A stretch of 64,000 nucleotides of DNA from Roseobacter sp. MED193 (lineage in GTDB: Bacteria; Pseudomonadota; Alphaproteobacteria; Rhodobacterales; Rhodobacteraceae): assembly GCF_000152965.1 (NCBI RefSeq), contig NZ_CH902583.1:2611892-2675891 (forward strand), read 5' to 3'. Below the pieces are notes generated by a model, which did not search any database, was not told the DNA's origin, and worked only from the letters and a program-made list of their open reading frames with translations. Positions 52,949 through 63,079 of this stretch are shown piece after piece (position 1 is the stretch's first letter; every line of letters starts with the position of its first letter). The position numbers and the translations under genes were made by a program.

Positions 52949-53368
52949 AATGGTTCAACATATTTATATTAATAATTTTCAGAGTGTTAGCTTGTTGACG
53001 TGTCGGTCCGAACGGCCAGTTAGCCAATTTCGAGAGTAGAGGTGCCTTCTTAGATATGATTCCGGGTACTGTTGGCCAAGCTATTTCCAGCATTGGGGCC
53101 CTGCACTGTCGACCCAAAGTCGCGGCAAGGTGCAGGATAACGAGGCGGCAAGAGTATTCTTTGGATGCTGACCAGTTGATCAGCGATTGTGGCGCGGGCT
53201 GAGGTCTGGGGGCTATCTGGCGGTTGGGGAGCCAAGATCGAACGCTAGGCCAGAATGGGACTTTGGTCTGTAGCTACAGATCGGCGTAAAACTATTCGAT
53301 CAAAATGGACTGCAGCGCTGAGGATAGATCGCGGTATCACGGGAAGCTGCCCCTTCCCGAAAGAGGGG

Positions 53369-53397
53369 GCTCCGACGCGACGTTTTCGCGTCGGAGC
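53369..53397 (-). terminator. Terminator after the symporter gene
   Basis: gctccgacgcga (53369-53380) and tcgcgtcggagc (53386-53397) form a 12-bp perfect stem with a 5-nt loop, 7 bp beyond the stop of the minus-strand symporter gene. On that strand a ccccctcttt tail follows. Confidence 0.8.
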
Positions 53398-53404
53398 GCG
53401 TTGT

Positions 53405-54958
53405 TTAGTGGGTGAATTTTTTGATTTCACCACTGTCCAGACGGGCAGCGTAGGACGACAGCTCTGTCTTGACCAACTTCATGAGGAAGTAGAGGCAGAA
53501 GATGTTGACCACAGCCATTGCGAAGATCGCGGCGTCTGAGAAGTCGATAACCGGCCCAAGCGAAGCGGCGGCTCCGATGACGATGAAGATGCAAAAGATA
53601 ACCTTGAACACAAGTTCAGAGGTTTTGCTTTCCCCAAAGAGGTAGGTCCAAGCCTTCAGCCCGTAGTAGCTCCAGGAGATCATCGTCGAGAAGGCAAACA
53701 AAACCACTGCGATCGCCAAGACATAGGGGAACCAGCTGATACCAGATGCAAAGGCAGCAGAGGTCAAAGCGACGCCCGAATTTCCGTCAACCGTAGCAAT
53801 TGCGGTGCCAGCCTCGTTCAGCATGTAGTTGCCAGTTTCCGGATTGATGATCATTTGCTGTGAAATGACAATGACCAAAGCGGTCATGGTGCAGATTACA
53901 ACAGTGTCGATCAGGGGCTCAAGCAGCGATACAAATCCCTCTGTGATGGGCTCCTTGGTTCTTACTGCAGAGTGGGCAATAGCCGCAGAGCCAACCCCGG
54001 CTTCGTTCGAGAAAGCGGCGCGTTTGAAGCCCTGTATCAAGGCCCCGACCATACCGCCAGCGACACCCAGACCGGTAAAGGCCCCGGCAAAGATCTGACC
54101 AAATGCCCAACCGATTTGATCATAGTTGACGATCAGAATGACCAGCGCAGCGCCGACATAAAGGATGCCCATAAATGGCACAACTTTTTCGGTTACATTG
54201 GCAATTGATTTGATGCCTCCAACGATCACGGCAAAGACAACTGCGGCAAAGATGATGCCTGTGATCCAGCCTGGGTAGTCTCCGACAATGCCCGAGATCT
54301 GGGCGTGCGCCTGGTTGGCCTGGAACATATTTCCACCGCCCAGGGCACCAAGGATACAAAAGACCGAAAAGACGACGGCCAGTATTTTACCTCCGGGGAG
54401 GCCCAGCTCGGAAAAGCCTTTGGAGATGTAATACATCGGACCACCAGAGACGGTGCCGTCATCGTATTCATTCCGATATTTTACGCCTAAGGTACATTCA
54501 GTGAATTTGGAGGCCATCCCCAATAGACCTGCGAGGATCATCCAGAAAGTTGCGCCAGGACCACCAATGCCAACAGCCACCGCTACACCGGCAATATTCC
54601 CAAGCCCAACCGTGCCTGACAGGGCTGTTGCGAGAGCCTGAAAGTGACTTACCTCGCCCGCGTCATTCGGGTCGGAATAATCACCTTTGACCAGCTGGAT
54701 AGCATGTTTGAAGAACCGAAATTGTACAAACCCAAAATAGAGGGTGAATACGGTGGCCGCGATCACCAGCCACATAACGATCCAAGGAAAACTGGTTCCT
54801 GGGAATGGGGCAAAGATCAGGCTGACAAAGGGTCCGGTAAGATCCGCAAAGACTTGATTGACCTTTTCGTCTATTCCGACGGCATCTTGTGCGGCCAGTG
54901 GGCTTGCTGCTGCAGCAGCCAAAGCCGTGGTCAGGCCGAATACTGATGTAGTTTTCAT
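53405..54958 (-). CDS. Sodium:alanine/glycine symporter (AGCS family)
   Basis: A 517-residue inner-membrane carrier that couples Na+ entry to uptake of alanine or glycine. ALSGTVGLGNIAGVAVAVGIGG is the AGCS signature, and KFTECTLGVKYRNEYDDGTV, GGPMYYISKG and FSNEAGVGSAAIAHSA are also typical. The sequence has about ten hydrophobic helices. A signal-like leader (TTALAAAAASPLAAQ) precedes the first helix, as in several marine members. It lies 8 bp after a uspA-like gene, likely the same transcript, and ends at a strong terminator. Confidence 0.93.
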   Translation of the reverse strand: MKTTSVFGLTTALAAAAASPLAAQDAVGIDEKVNQVFADLTGPFVSLIFAPFPGTSFPWIVMWLVIAATVFTLYFGFVQFRFFKHAIQLVKGDYSDPNDAGEVSHFQALATALSGTVGLGNIAGVAVAVGIGGPGATFWMILAGLLGMASKFTECTLGVKYRNEYDDGTVSGGPMYYISKGFSELGLPGGKILAVVFSVFCILGALGGGNMFQANQAHAQISGIVGDYPGWITGIIFAAVVFAVIVGGIKSIANVTEKVVPFMGILYVGAALVILIVNYDQIGWAFGQIFAGAFTGLGVAGGMVGALIQGFKRAAFSNEAGVGSAAIAHSAVRTKEPITEGFVSLLEPLIDTVVICTMTALVIVISQQMIINPETGNYMLNEAGTAIATVDGNSGVALTSAAFASGISWFPYVLAIAVVLFAFSTMISWSYYGLKAWTYLFGESKTSELVFKVIFCIFIVIGAAASLGPVIDFSDAAIFAMAVVNIFCLYFLMKLVKTELSSYAARLDSGEIKKFTH

Positions 54959-54966
54959 GCTCTATC

Positions 54967-55404
54967 CTAACCTACAACTGTTACTGGTACGCTAGCGTGC
55001 ATCACCAGGTTTTGTGTCGAGCTGCCGAACATGCGTTTGGTAAACCCATCCGCCGAGGCGCGGCCAACGATGATTTGCGATCCCCCGTTTTCAACTGTGA
55101 GCTTGTCCAGGGTTTCTGCCACATCACCGTGACGCACGATGCCTCTTGCGTTGAAACCCGCTGACCGCAGGGCTGCAACTGCCGGCTCAACAATGCGGGA
55201 GGTTGCGAGGTCGATCTCTTCTTCACGCCGCAAATGCCGCTTGGCATTCTCATCCGCCGTTTGAAAGGTGAATGGCGACCATTCGATTACATAGATGGCG
55301 ATAAGCTCACTGGCGTCGATTTTTGAAGCCAGATCTTTGGCAAAGGCGAGTGCGCGGTCACCCGTTTCCGTGCCGTCCAGTCCAACGACTAGTTTAACTG
55401 TCAT
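54967..55404 (-). CDS. Universal stress protein (UspA) domain protein
   Basis: A 145-residue single-domain Usp. It starts MTVKLVVGLDGTETGDRALA and ends with the ATP-binding-type pattern VGRASADGFTKRMFGSSTQN before HASVPVTVV. ATG 55404 follows gggagag; the frame to 55455 adds a leader not seen in the family. Usp genes are often found beside membrane carriers and may tune them. Here it is 8 bp upstream of the symporter gene and so should be co-transcribed. Confidence 0.9.
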   Translation of the reverse strand: MTVKLVVGLDGTETGDRALAFAKDLASKIDASELIAIYVIEWSPFTFQTADENAKRHLRREEEIDLATSRIVEPAVAALRSAGFNARGIVRHGDVAETLDKLTVENGGSQIIVGRASADGFTKRMFGSSTQNLVMHASVPVTVVG

Positions 55405-55588
55405 GGTTCTCTCCCGGTTAATGATTTCTACGATGGAGAGGGGGCTAGCCCTCATTGTTGGGTGCCAGAATGCCTTGTTGCTGCCGGTTCACCCAACGTC
55501 AGTAAAAGTGATTTTCACTAGTAAGTGTTGATAAATACAGGTATAGTTTAGGTGAAATTGGTAAATAATAGACGAAATTTGGGGATTA

Positions 55589-56041
55589 TTGCTAGTGATA
55601 GGAGATTTGGACCGAATTGACCAGCGAATCCTGAGTGAGCTTGCGGCAAACGGGCGGCTGTCTATCGTGGAACTCGCTACGCGGGTAAACCTGACCAATA
55701 CCCCCTGTTCAGAACGGGTGAAGCGCTTGGAGAGGTCCGGCTACATCAGCGGATATCGGGCTGTGTTGGATAAAGCTAAAATGGGGTTGGGCCATCTGAC
55801 CATTGTTCAGGTTTCATTGGCTGCGACAGCTGGGGACAACTCGCTTGATACATTCAATCGAGCTGTCAAAGATATTCCAGAGGTGGAGGGCTGTCTGATG
55901 GTTGCCGGATCATTTGACTACTTATTGACAGTGAGGACGCGCGACATGAGGCATTTTCGAGCGGTGCTTGGGGACCAGATCAATAAGCTGCCCGGCATAC
56001 ATCAAACCAATTCCTTCGCCGTCATGGAGGCGGTCGTTTAG
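55589..56041 (+). CDS. Lrp/AsnC-family regulator
   Basis: A 150-residue feast/famine regulator. The helix-turn-helix (LDRIDQRILSELAANGRLSI, then VELATRVNLTNTPCSERVKR) is followed by the ligand-binding RAM domain (EVEGCLMVAGSFDYLLTVRT). These respond to amino acids, so control of the divergent uspA-symporter unit 184 bp away is likely. The start used is TTG at 55589 after gggg; another TTG at 55607 behind aggag is equally possible and would fit the family's usual N-terminus. Confidence 0.92.
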   Translation: MLVIGDLDRIDQRILSELAANGRLSIVELATRVNLTNTPCSERVKRLERSGYISGYRAVLDKAKMGLGHLTIVQVSLAATAGDNSLDTFNRAVKDIPEVEGCLMVAGSFDYLLTVRTRDMRHFRAVLGDQINKLPGIHQTNSFAVMEAVV

Positions 56042-56356
56042 AGGCGCCGCTCTAACTGTACGTGAGGGAGAGAATACTCCGTCACGAGGCAAAGCGTCGC
56101 TCTTGCTGCCAAGTGGAGGGGGTCTGACACGCCGTGCATTTGTGGCCTGCTTCTTGGCTCGCTTCATCGGCCAGACCAGAGTTTTCTCATTGGAAAGACA
56201 CCGGCGCGCATGCATGCCAGACTTTGGGACCGTCGTTGGGCAGGGGCCTGATTTGGCTTTTGCCGTCCCTACAGTCACCGTGCTGCCTTTCTCAAGACAG
56301 GTCGGCATCTGGGCAATCATTGGAAGTGGCTTTGGGTTAGGGCAACCGGATGCAGA
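56042..56356. other. Gap without supported gene
   Basis: Between the convergent Lrp and sulfotransferase genes I see no supported gene or strong hairpin. An open plus-strand frame here (about 55968-56366) is arginine/serine-rich and looks non-coding. Confidence 0.4.
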
Positions 56357-57004
56357 TCAAAAATAGGCCCCAAAGGCATCGTAGTCCGCCTTGTAGAACT
56401 TACGGAGCTTTTGCTTTTGTTTTTTGGTCAGATCATCAACCTTGAATTTTGGTCCACCGGTTTGCGATCTACCAACGGTAACCGTTTGTCCCACACGTTC
56501 GGAAATATCGCGTGCGAACTGATCCATTTCAGGCAGGGTGTAGATGCGGGAATAGTAGCCTGGATCCATTCCCAGAAAAATCGTCGAAGGCCGTGTGTGG
56601 TGCAGGATCGAGGGGTGCGCCTGTCGGTAATAAGCAAAGCGGTCGATGAACTGGTCCAGATCCGGCGTTGGCTCCAACTTGTGTTCCTCGAGCCCGGCCG
56701 CGGCCTTTTTGAGAGAGAGTTCCTGATGGTAAATCACCCGATTTCCATAGGCGGATAGCAGGCGTGCTATCGGCTCACGTACAAAGGCGATCCGATGAAA
56801 ATCTTTAATCCGCTCATCAGGAAAGCCACTGCGTACCAGTGTCCTGTAGCCGACGTTGTGAATATGCTTTGAAACGCCATTGGTCCGGAAGTGCTGGAAC
56901 GGGAAACCATTTTCAAGCTCAAAGAAGGCGAATTTCAAAGAGGAGCAACCGGTTTTGGGGACTGACGCGTAGAAAATTTTATGCTTGTCGAGAATTACGG
57001 TCAT
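56357..57004 (-). CDS. Sulfotransferase family protein
   Basis: A 215-residue protein with the PAPS-binding elements of carbohydrate sulfotransferases: the 5'-phosphosulfate loop in FYASVPKTGCSSLKFAFFEL and the 3'-phosphate site in RIAFVREPIARLLSAYGNRV. It probably transfers sulfate to a sugar of a surface or exported polysaccharide. It is short but holds both sites. It is divergent from a second sulfotransferase-like gene, with 221 bp between starts. Confidence 0.85.
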   Translation of the reverse strand: MTVILDKHKIFYASVPKTGCSSLKFAFFELENGFPFQHFRTNGVSKHIHNVGYRTLVRSGFPDERIKDFHRIAFVREPIARLLSAYGNRVIYHQELSLKKAAAGLEEHKLEPTPDLDQFIDRFAYYRQAHPSILHHTRPSTIFLGMDPGYYSRIYTLPEMDQFARDISERVGQTVTVGRSQTGGPKFKVDDLTKKQKQKLRKFYKADYDAFGAYF

Positions 57005-57225
57005 TAGGATATGGCATCTCTTCTAGTGAACAATGGCGGATAGTTCGATTTGCCAAACACCTACCCGAACCCCAATGCCTTCGCAACGTCATAGGAGTTT
57101 TGACGCAGGGCCAAGGGTCAGCCTCTGGAGGCCGGAATCTGATTGCTTGACAGTCGCCAGGTAAGGGGAAAAAAGCCAGATGTGCGACTGGTTCTTTTGA
57201 AGGACTTACAGTATTTGGTGAGGCT

Positions 57226-58314
57226 ATGCGCAAGACTTTGTATCTCCATATCGGGCACTTCAAAACCGGTACCACCGCCATCCAGCAGTTCTTGCATTTG
57301 AATCCCAGGCTGTTGAAACGCAATGATCTGGCCTATGCCGAGACAAAGCGAGAGTATTTCAAGCACTCGGACCTGGCCTTTAGCCTGTATCAGGCGGCGG
57401 GCGTGCAAGAGCTGATGCATGGCTATGCCAAACAAGAAACGCCTGAGCAGGTTTGGGCAGCTGTTTTTGATGAACTGCGCCGGAGTCGGCAGTCTGGCAT
57501 GATCGTCAGCACAGAAGAATTGATACGTTTGGCCTGTTTCCCCCAAGCGGTGGAAACCCTGAAACAGATTGTCGCAGCGGCTCCGGATGTCGATATCAAG
57601 GTTATTGCTTATCTCCGTGCGCCAGAAAGCCATCTGCGGTCGTGGTATAACCAGTTGGTCAAGATGGGATGCAAAACGCCATCGTACAATGCCGCGATAT
57701 CGCAGAAGATAGAGCCTGTGCATTATGACTATGGTTTGGCTCTGCGCCCGTGGATTTCCATGTTTGGAGCCGAGGCCATCTCTCTTCGCCCTTACAATAA
57801 TGAGAGCCGCAAGGACTACGCGCTCTTTGATGATTTTCTGTCGATCTTTGGTATCAAAAGGCCAAATCGTGGTGTCTCACTCTTCTCCGAAGATCCAAAT
57901 CCGCGCATGGCTGAAGAAGGCGTGGAGGTGGCCCGCATTTTGCAAAATGTCAATGCTGCGCGTTGGGTCGTCAAGTCAACGCAGGATAGGTTCATTACCT
58001 TTTCTAAAGGGGAGCAGGTAGAAGACCTTTATGGGAAGGGGGACGGTTTTGATCAGGTCCGAGGCAGGACGCTTGCCGGGCTGGACCAGCTCGCGCTAGA
58101 ACTGCCGGAATTCTCTGAAACTCTGGCCCAGCTTCGCGCAGACCTGCCGGAGCCAAACGAGAAGGCCTCGGAGGATGGCTGGCTTTTGGCTGGTTTTCTA
58201 TTGGCTGAGCTGAATACTCTGCGCAAATCAATCAACAAGCAAAACTTCGCCTTTGAAAAACGGTTTGAGGTGCTCGAGGCGCAACTCGCTTCCAAAAAAT
58301 CTAAACCCTCATGA
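57226..58314 (+). CDS. Sulfotransferase-like protein
   Basis: A 362-residue protein. LYLHIGHFKTGTTAIQQFLH has the PAPS 5'-loop (K-T-G-T-T), and VIAYLRAPESHLRSWYNQLV is the 3'-phosphate-binding segment. The C-terminal 80 residues are helical and charged, suited to a coiled coil (TLRKSINKQNFAFEKRFEVL). The likely role is polysaccharide sulfation, together with the divergent gene. It overlaps the glycosyltransferase gene by 4 bp, which supports a shared product. Confidence 0.85.
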   Translation: MRKTLYLHIGHFKTGTTAIQQFLHLNPRLLKRNDLAYAETKREYFKHSDLAFSLYQAAGVQELMHGYAKQETPEQVWAAVFDELRRSRQSGMIVSTEELIRLACFPQAVETLKQIVAAAPDVDIKVIAYLRAPESHLRSWYNQLVKMGCKTPSYNAAISQKIEPVHYDYGLALRPWISMFGAEAISLRPYNNESRKDYALFDDFLSIFGIKRPNRGVSLFSEDPNPRMAEEGVEVARILQNVNAARWVVKSTQDRFITFSKGEQVEDLYGKGDGFDQVRGRTLAGLDQLALELPEFSETLAQLRADLPEPNEKASEDGWLLAGFLLAELNTLRKSINKQNFAFEKRFEVLEAQLASKKSKPS

Positions 58315-59849
58315 GGATCCTTTACTACAATTGGGTCGATTACCTCGATGAAGAAAACCGAGGTGGAGGCGTTTCCCAGTATCAGCGCAATATTTTGAGT
58401 GCGCTGGATGAGCAAGAGAACGTCGACGCAGTGTTTCTCTCTGCCGGGATTTCCTATGATTTGCGCAGGCGGGCGCCGCGTTGGGAAAAGAGCCGCCACG
58501 GACCCGCCCGCGACCGCGACCGCCGGTTTGAAATTGTCAACTCAGCCGTTTTGTCGCCCGCGCATTTCTCATTTGGCAGTTCCGCGCAGATCTCTGACCC
58601 GGAAACCGAGGCGTGTTTTTACGACTTTCTCGATGCCACGGGTCCTTATGATGTTGTGCATTTCAACAACCTTGAAGGCTTGCCAGCGCAGGTGCTGGAG
58701 CTAAAGTCGCGCTTTCCGCAAACCCGGGTCGTTTTGTCGCTGCACAATTACTACCCATTCTGCCCGCAGGTGAATCTGTGGTTTCAAGAGCGCGAGACCT
58801 GTACCGATTTCAAGGGTGGGGAGAGATGCGGGCAATGCCTGCCTCATGCCCATAATCAAAAGCAATTGCGCCTGGCGCATGGGCTGGCCTATCGGTTGAA
58901 ATCCGCAGGTATTTCTTCTCAAAGTCGATTGTTCCAACTGCTCTACCGGCCCACCATCCTGATCGGTCGGCGTCTCGCGATGATGGTGAAGGAGATCCGG
59001 CAGACCCTCCAAGGGTCAAAGCCGGGCTTGGCAGCACCAGAGCAAAGCTCACCAGCAAGCCCTATCCCCTTTGCCAGGCGACGTGCAGAAATGGTTGAAT
59101 TGATCAATACGCACTGCGATCGGGTGTTGGCGGTATCAGACTTCACCGGCAAGATTGCGCGCAGTTTTGGGGTGCGTTCGGATATTTTGCAGACTTCCTA
59201 TATTGGCACATCCCACGCGGGCAGTTTTGCCAAGACCGCGCCACGCGCCCTACCGGTAAAGAAAGCAGAAGTGCTCACACTGGGCTATTTGGGCTACATG
59301 CGCCGCGACAAAGGGTTTTTCTTTCTGATGGAGGCTTTGAAAGCCTTACCGCAACCTTTAGCAAAACGCGTCCGGCTTTTGGTTGCGGCTGGGCGTGGGG
59401 ATTCACAAACCATGTCAGATCTCTTTGAGCTTGGGCAGGGCCTGGCAGGGTTGGAGTATTTTGACGGGTTCACCCAGGCGGATTTACCAAACATCCTGTC
59501 TCAGATTGATCTGGGTGTGGTTCCCGTTCTTTGGAATGACAACCTGCCACAGGTAGCGATCGAGATGCATGCCAACCATATCCCGCTGCTCACCAGCGAT
59601 TTGGGCGGGGCGCAAGAGCTGTCAAATTGTCCGGAAATGACCTTCCGTGCAGGTGACATCGCCAGTTTTCAGACATGTTTACAGGCAATTTTGAATGATG
59701 AGGTAGATTTGGATGCCTATTGGGCGCGCGCGCGTCGGCCTGCCTCTATGGCTGAGCACCTTGTCAAACTGGCCGAGGTCTACCAGCCCTCTGTCGCCGT
59801 CGCGGCCGATGGGCCCGACACCAAAATTGCCAATCAGGGCAGAGGCTAA
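58311..59849 (+). CDS. Glycosyltransferase (GT4/GT1 type)
   Basis: A 512-residue GT-B enzyme. The start MRILYYNWVDYLDEENRGGG leads into an acceptor domain with VVLSLHNYYPFCPQVN and a Cys-rich insertion (TCTDFKGGERCGQCLPHA). The donor domain has LTLGYLGYMRRDKGFFFLME and the E-x7-E-like region DLGVVPVLWNDNLPQVAIEM. It retains a sugar from a nucleotide donor. Translational coupling to the sulfotransferase gene (ATGA) suggests the two modify the same polysaccharide. Confidence 0.87.
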   Translation: MRILYYNWVDYLDEENRGGGVSQYQRNILSALDEQENVDAVFLSAGISYDLRRRAPRWEKSRHGPARDRDRRFEIVNSAVLSPAHFSFGSSAQISDPETEACFYDFLDATGPYDVVHFNNLEGLPAQVLELKSRFPQTRVVLSLHNYYPFCPQVNLWFQERETCTDFKGGERCGQCLPHAHNQKQLRLAHGLAYRLKSAGISSQSRLFQLLYRPTILIGRRLAMMVKEIRQTLQGSKPGLAAPEQSSPASPIPFARRRAEMVELINTHCDRVLAVSDFTGKIARSFGVRSDILQTSYIGTSHAGSFAKTAPRALPVKKAEVLTLGYLGYMRRDKGFFFLMEALKALPQPLAKRVRLLVAAGRGDSQTMSDLFELGQGLAGLEYFDGFTQADLPNILSQIDLGVVPVLWNDNLPQVAIEMHANHIPLLTSDLGGAQELSNCPEMTFRAGDIASFQTCLQAILNDEVDLDAYWARARRPASMAEHLVKLAEVYQPSVAVAADGPDTKIANQGRG

Positions 59850-59996
59850 CGCCAGTTTTGCGACTGCGAGTTCACCCATAATCGGGCCTTGGAGCCAAGG
59901 TTGTGAAGAGTTGCGGTCAGAGGTCAAGGCGTTACACTCATCCACCTAGGGATGCGCATCGTCGGGAGGGTGCGTCGTGGACAAAGGGTATGGCCC

Positions 59997-60716
59997 ATGC
60001 AGAGCACTCAGAGCGCAAAGGCCTTTCGCACCAGCGGACTAACAAAGGTGTATGGCAGCGGCCATTCGGCAGTTCATGCGCTGCGTGGTGTTGATTTGGA
60101 AATTCCTGCAGGTGATATCGTAGTTTTGTTGGGGCCGTCAGGGTCCGGGAAATCGACGCTTTTGAACATCATTGGCGGCCTAGATCGCGGCACCCGGGGA
60201 GATGTCTTTTTCCACGATCTTTGTCTGAGCGACATGTCAGATGCCCAGCTCACACGCTACCGACGCGATCATGTTGGTTTTGTTTTTCAGTTCTACAATC
60301 TGATGCCCAGCCTGACGGCGCGCGAAAACGTTGAACTGGTGACGGAAATTGCCAAAGATCCGATGGATCCAGACGAGGCTCTCGCACTGGTGGGGCTTCG
60401 TGAACGGGTCGACCATTTCCCAGCGCAGCTTTCAGGCGGGGAACAACAGCGGGTGGCCATCGCCCGCGCGATTGCCAAACGGCCTGAGGTTTTGTTTTGC
60501 GACGAGCCTACCGGGGCGCTCGACAGTCAGACCGGGCGGGCGGTTCTCCAGGTGCTGCGCGATGTGAATGCTGAGCTTGGATCTACCATCTTGATGGTCA
60601 CACATAACGCCAATACAGCCGCGATGGCCGATCGGGTGATCTATTTTGCCGATGGTGGTATCCGCAAAGTGGTGGAGAATGCCGAAAAACTTAGCCCCTC
60701 AGAGATCCACTGGTGA
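59997..60716 (+). CDS. ABC transporter ATPase (MacB/LolD type)
   Basis: A 239-residue nucleotide-binding subunit. Walker A is GPSGSGKST, the signature LSGGEQQR, and Walker [14 protein letters not shown], all intact. The Q-loop reads [17 protein letters not shown], characteristic of the MacB/LolD/FtsE-like group that pairs with FtsX-type permeases. ATG 59997 is used; the frame to 59952 adds a basic leader. It overlaps the permease gene by 4 bp (GTGA), and an adaptor follows, so the three should form one efflux system. Confidence 0.92.
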   Translation: MQSTQSAKAFRTSGLTKVYGSGHSAVHALRGVDLEIPAGDIVVLLGPSGSGKSTLLNIIGGLDRGTRGDVFFHDLCLSDMSDAQLTRYRRDHVGFVFQFYNLMPSLTARENVELVTEIAKDPMDPDEALALVGLRERVDHFPAQLSGGEQQRVAIARAIAKRPEVLFCDEPTGALDSQTGRAVLQVLRDVNAELGSTILMVTHNANTAAMADRVIYFADGGIRKVVENAEKLSPSEIHW

Positions 60717-63076
60717 GCCCGCTTGATCATAAGTTGCTGCGCGATCTTTGGCGCATCAAGGGCCAGGCTCTGGCGATTGGCACGGTGATTGCCGTTGGGG
60801 TGATGATGTTGGTGATGATGACAGGCCTTGTGTCCTCGCTGGGTGAGACGCGGGCCGCCTATTATGAACGTTATCGATTGGCAGATGCCTTTGTACCGGT
60901 GAAACGTGCCCCAGAGCGTCTGGCGGCTCAACTTGCACAGATATCTGGTGTTGCAACTGTTGAAACACGGGTCACCGGGCGCGCGCTGATTGATCTCCCA
61001 AGCCAAAGCCTGCCTGTACAGGCACAGGCTTTGTCGCTGCCCGAACGTCAACGCCCTGCGTTGAATGACATCTACCTCACCCATGGACGGTTGCCTGCGC
61101 TGGGTCGTACAGAGGAAATAGTTCTGCTGCAGAGCTTTGCTCAGACCCATGGCCTGCTGCCTGGTGACAGCTTGGCAGCAACAATGAACGGCAGCCGACG
61201 GCTATTCAAAATTACCGGATTGGCACAAAGCCCGGAGTTTCTCTATGTCACTGCGCCAGGGGAACTGGTGCCGGATGATGCCCGATTTGGGGTGATCTGG
61301 ATGAACCGTGCAGGGCTTTCTGCTGCTTATGATCTGGAAGGCGCTTTTAATGAAGCGCTGTTTGGTTTGACACGGGGCGCCAATGTGGAGGCGGTGTTGG
61401 ACCGCGCGGATCAGTTGATGGCCCCCTATGGCGGCAGTGGCGGTTATCCTTTGGCTGATCAGTTTTCGAACCGTTTTATTTCTGAAGAAATCTCAGGCAT
61501 GGCGGCAGCCTCCAAGGGGGTCCCCCCCATCTTTCTCGCGGTGGCGGCTTTCCTGCTCTACATCGTCATCAGCCGCATGGTGCAGTCCGAGCGTGAAGAG
61601 ATCGGTCTGATGAAGGCCTTTGGCTACACGGATCTGGAGGTGGGGGGACACTATTTCAAGCTGATCTTGGCCATCGCCTTGGGGGGCGCTTTTGTGGGCT
61701 GTATGGCTGGAATTGCCACGGGACGGGCAATGATTGGGCTATACGGGATATACTTCAAGTTCCCTTTTTTGGTCTTTCGTGTCGACCCGGCGTCCTTTGT
61801 TATCGGGGTCACGGTAAGCGTGCTCTCGGCCTCGGCCGGGGGGCTTTGGGTGTTGCGCCAGGTTTTTGCGCTTACTCCTGCCAGCGCGATGCGTCCGCCC
61901 ACGCCGCCGGATTACAGCTGCAGTGGGACGCTGGGAAAGTCCCTTTCAGCGGTTCTGGATCAGCCCAGCCGGATGGTGCTGCGCCGCCTGACCCGGCAGC
62001 CGGTTCGCATGATTGGCGCCATGGTTGGCATTGCCTGTGGTATGGGACTCTCGGTTGCGATGATCACAATATATGCAGGCTTTGATCGCACCATTGATTT
62101 GACCTTCTCGGTAGTGGACCGCAGCGATGTCAGTGTGACTTTCACGCAGCCAGTTGGCACCAAGGCCCTGTTTGAGCTGCGCCGTATCGATGGCGTTATG
62201 CGTGCAGAACCTGTGCGTCATGTTCCGGTGGTGCTGCGCAATGGGGTGCACAGTTATCGCAGCGCGATCACCGGATTGCCGCAAAACCCAATTCTGAACC
62301 GGGCACTTGATGAAAACATGGCCCCAATCGATATGCCCCAATCCGGCGTGGTACTCTCTAGTGTATTGGCCGATATCCTACGGATAGCACCGGGTGAACT
62401 GTTGACCGTAGAGGTGCGCGAGGGGCGACAACCGGTGCTGCAAATCCCCGTTGCCTCTGTTGCGCAGGCCTTGTTGGGGGCGCCAGCCTATATGGACCTG
62501 GCGGCGCTCAATCAAATCCTGCGGGAACCAGGACGGGTTTCAGGGGCCTATCTCACGATTGATGAGGCGAGGGGGGATGTAATTTACCAAACCCTGCAGG
62601 ATATGCCGACGGTGGCGGGGCTGAGCCTGAAGGACGAGGCCCTTGAGGCCTTTATGGTTCTGATGAACACTGGGGCAGGGGCAATGCGTTATGTGATGGG
62701 CGCGATCGCGTTTATCATCACCTTTGGCATTGTCTACAACGCTGCGCGTATTGCCTATGCAGAGCGCATCCGAGATTTGGCCAGCTTGCGCGTGATCGGC
62801 TTCAACAAGGGGGAAGCGGCCTTTGTCCTGCTCGGAGAGCTCGCCGTGGTGACATTGATCTCACTGCCCGTTGGGGCGATGCTAGGCTACTATCTGTCCT
62901 TTGGTATCGCAGCGGGGTTTTCCACCGATCTATATCAAATTCCAGCGGTGTTTGATCCGGTAAGCTACGGGCAGGCGATGCTGGTGGTGATCACTGCCGC
63001 GGTGGTTTCCGGCTGGCTGGTAAAACGTGATCTGGATCGGGCAGATCTGATCGAAGCGTTAAAGACACGGGAGTAA
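60713..63076 (+). CDS. ABC transporter permease, FtsX type
   Basis: A 787-residue inner-membrane protein with two FtsX-type halves. A first helix ([20 protein letters not shown]) precedes a large periplasmic region, then a three-helix block near 270-390 ([20 protein letters not shown]). A second copy of the pattern begins near 425 and ends with three helices after residue 650. The GTG start overlaps the ATPase gene. It is longer than MacB permease parts (about 400 residues of membrane domain) because of the duplication, as in LolC/E-like or antimicrobial-peptide exporters. Confidence 0.9.
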   Translation: MSPLDHKLLRDLWRIKGQALAIGTVIAVGVMMLVMMTGLVSSLGETRAAYYERYRLADAFVPVKRAPERLAAQLAQISGVATVETRVTGRALIDLPSQSLPVQAQALSLPERQRPALNDIYLTHGRLPALGRTEEIVLLQSFAQTHGLLPGDSLAATMNGSRRLFKITGLAQSPEFLYVTAPGELVPDDARFGVIWMNRAGLSAAYDLEGAFNEALFGLTRGANVEAVLDRADQLMAPYGGSGGYPLADQFSNRFISEEISGMAAASKGVPPIFLAVAAFLLYIVISRMVQSEREEIGLMKAFGYTDLEVGGHYFKLILAIALGGAFVGCMAGIATGRAMIGLYGIYFKFPFLVFRVDPASFVIGVTVSVLSASAGGLWVLRQVFALTPASAMRPPTPPDYSCSGTLGKSLSAVLDQPSRMVLRRLTRQPVRMIGAMVGIACGMGLSVAMITIYAGFDRTIDLTFSVVDRSDVSVTFTQPVGTKALFELRRIDGVMRAEPVRHVPVVLRNGVHSYRSAITGLPQNPILNRALDENMAPIDMPQSGVVLSSVLADILRIAPGELLTVEVREGRQPVLQIPVASVAQALLGAPAYMDLAALNQILREPGRVSGAYLTIDEARGDVIYQTLQDMPTVAGLSLKDEALEAFMVLMNTGAGAMRYVMGAIAFIITFGIVYNAARIAYAERIRDLASLRVIGFNKGEAAFVLLGELAVVTLISLPVGAMLGYYLSFGIAAGFSTDLYQIPAVFDPVSYGQAMLVVITAAVVSGWLVKRDLDRADLIEALKTRE

Positions 63077-63079
63077 CGC

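Larger units (their letters stand above)
52638..53404. other. 767-bp upstream region of the hydroxycinnamate operon
   Basis: No gene is supported. A minus-strand segment between 52690 and 52900 has protein-like stretches but an in-frame stop, so it may be a remnant or chance. An A/T-rich zone from 52915 to 52985 is the most promoter-like part. The downstream end holds a terminator of the symporter gene. Confidence 0.45.
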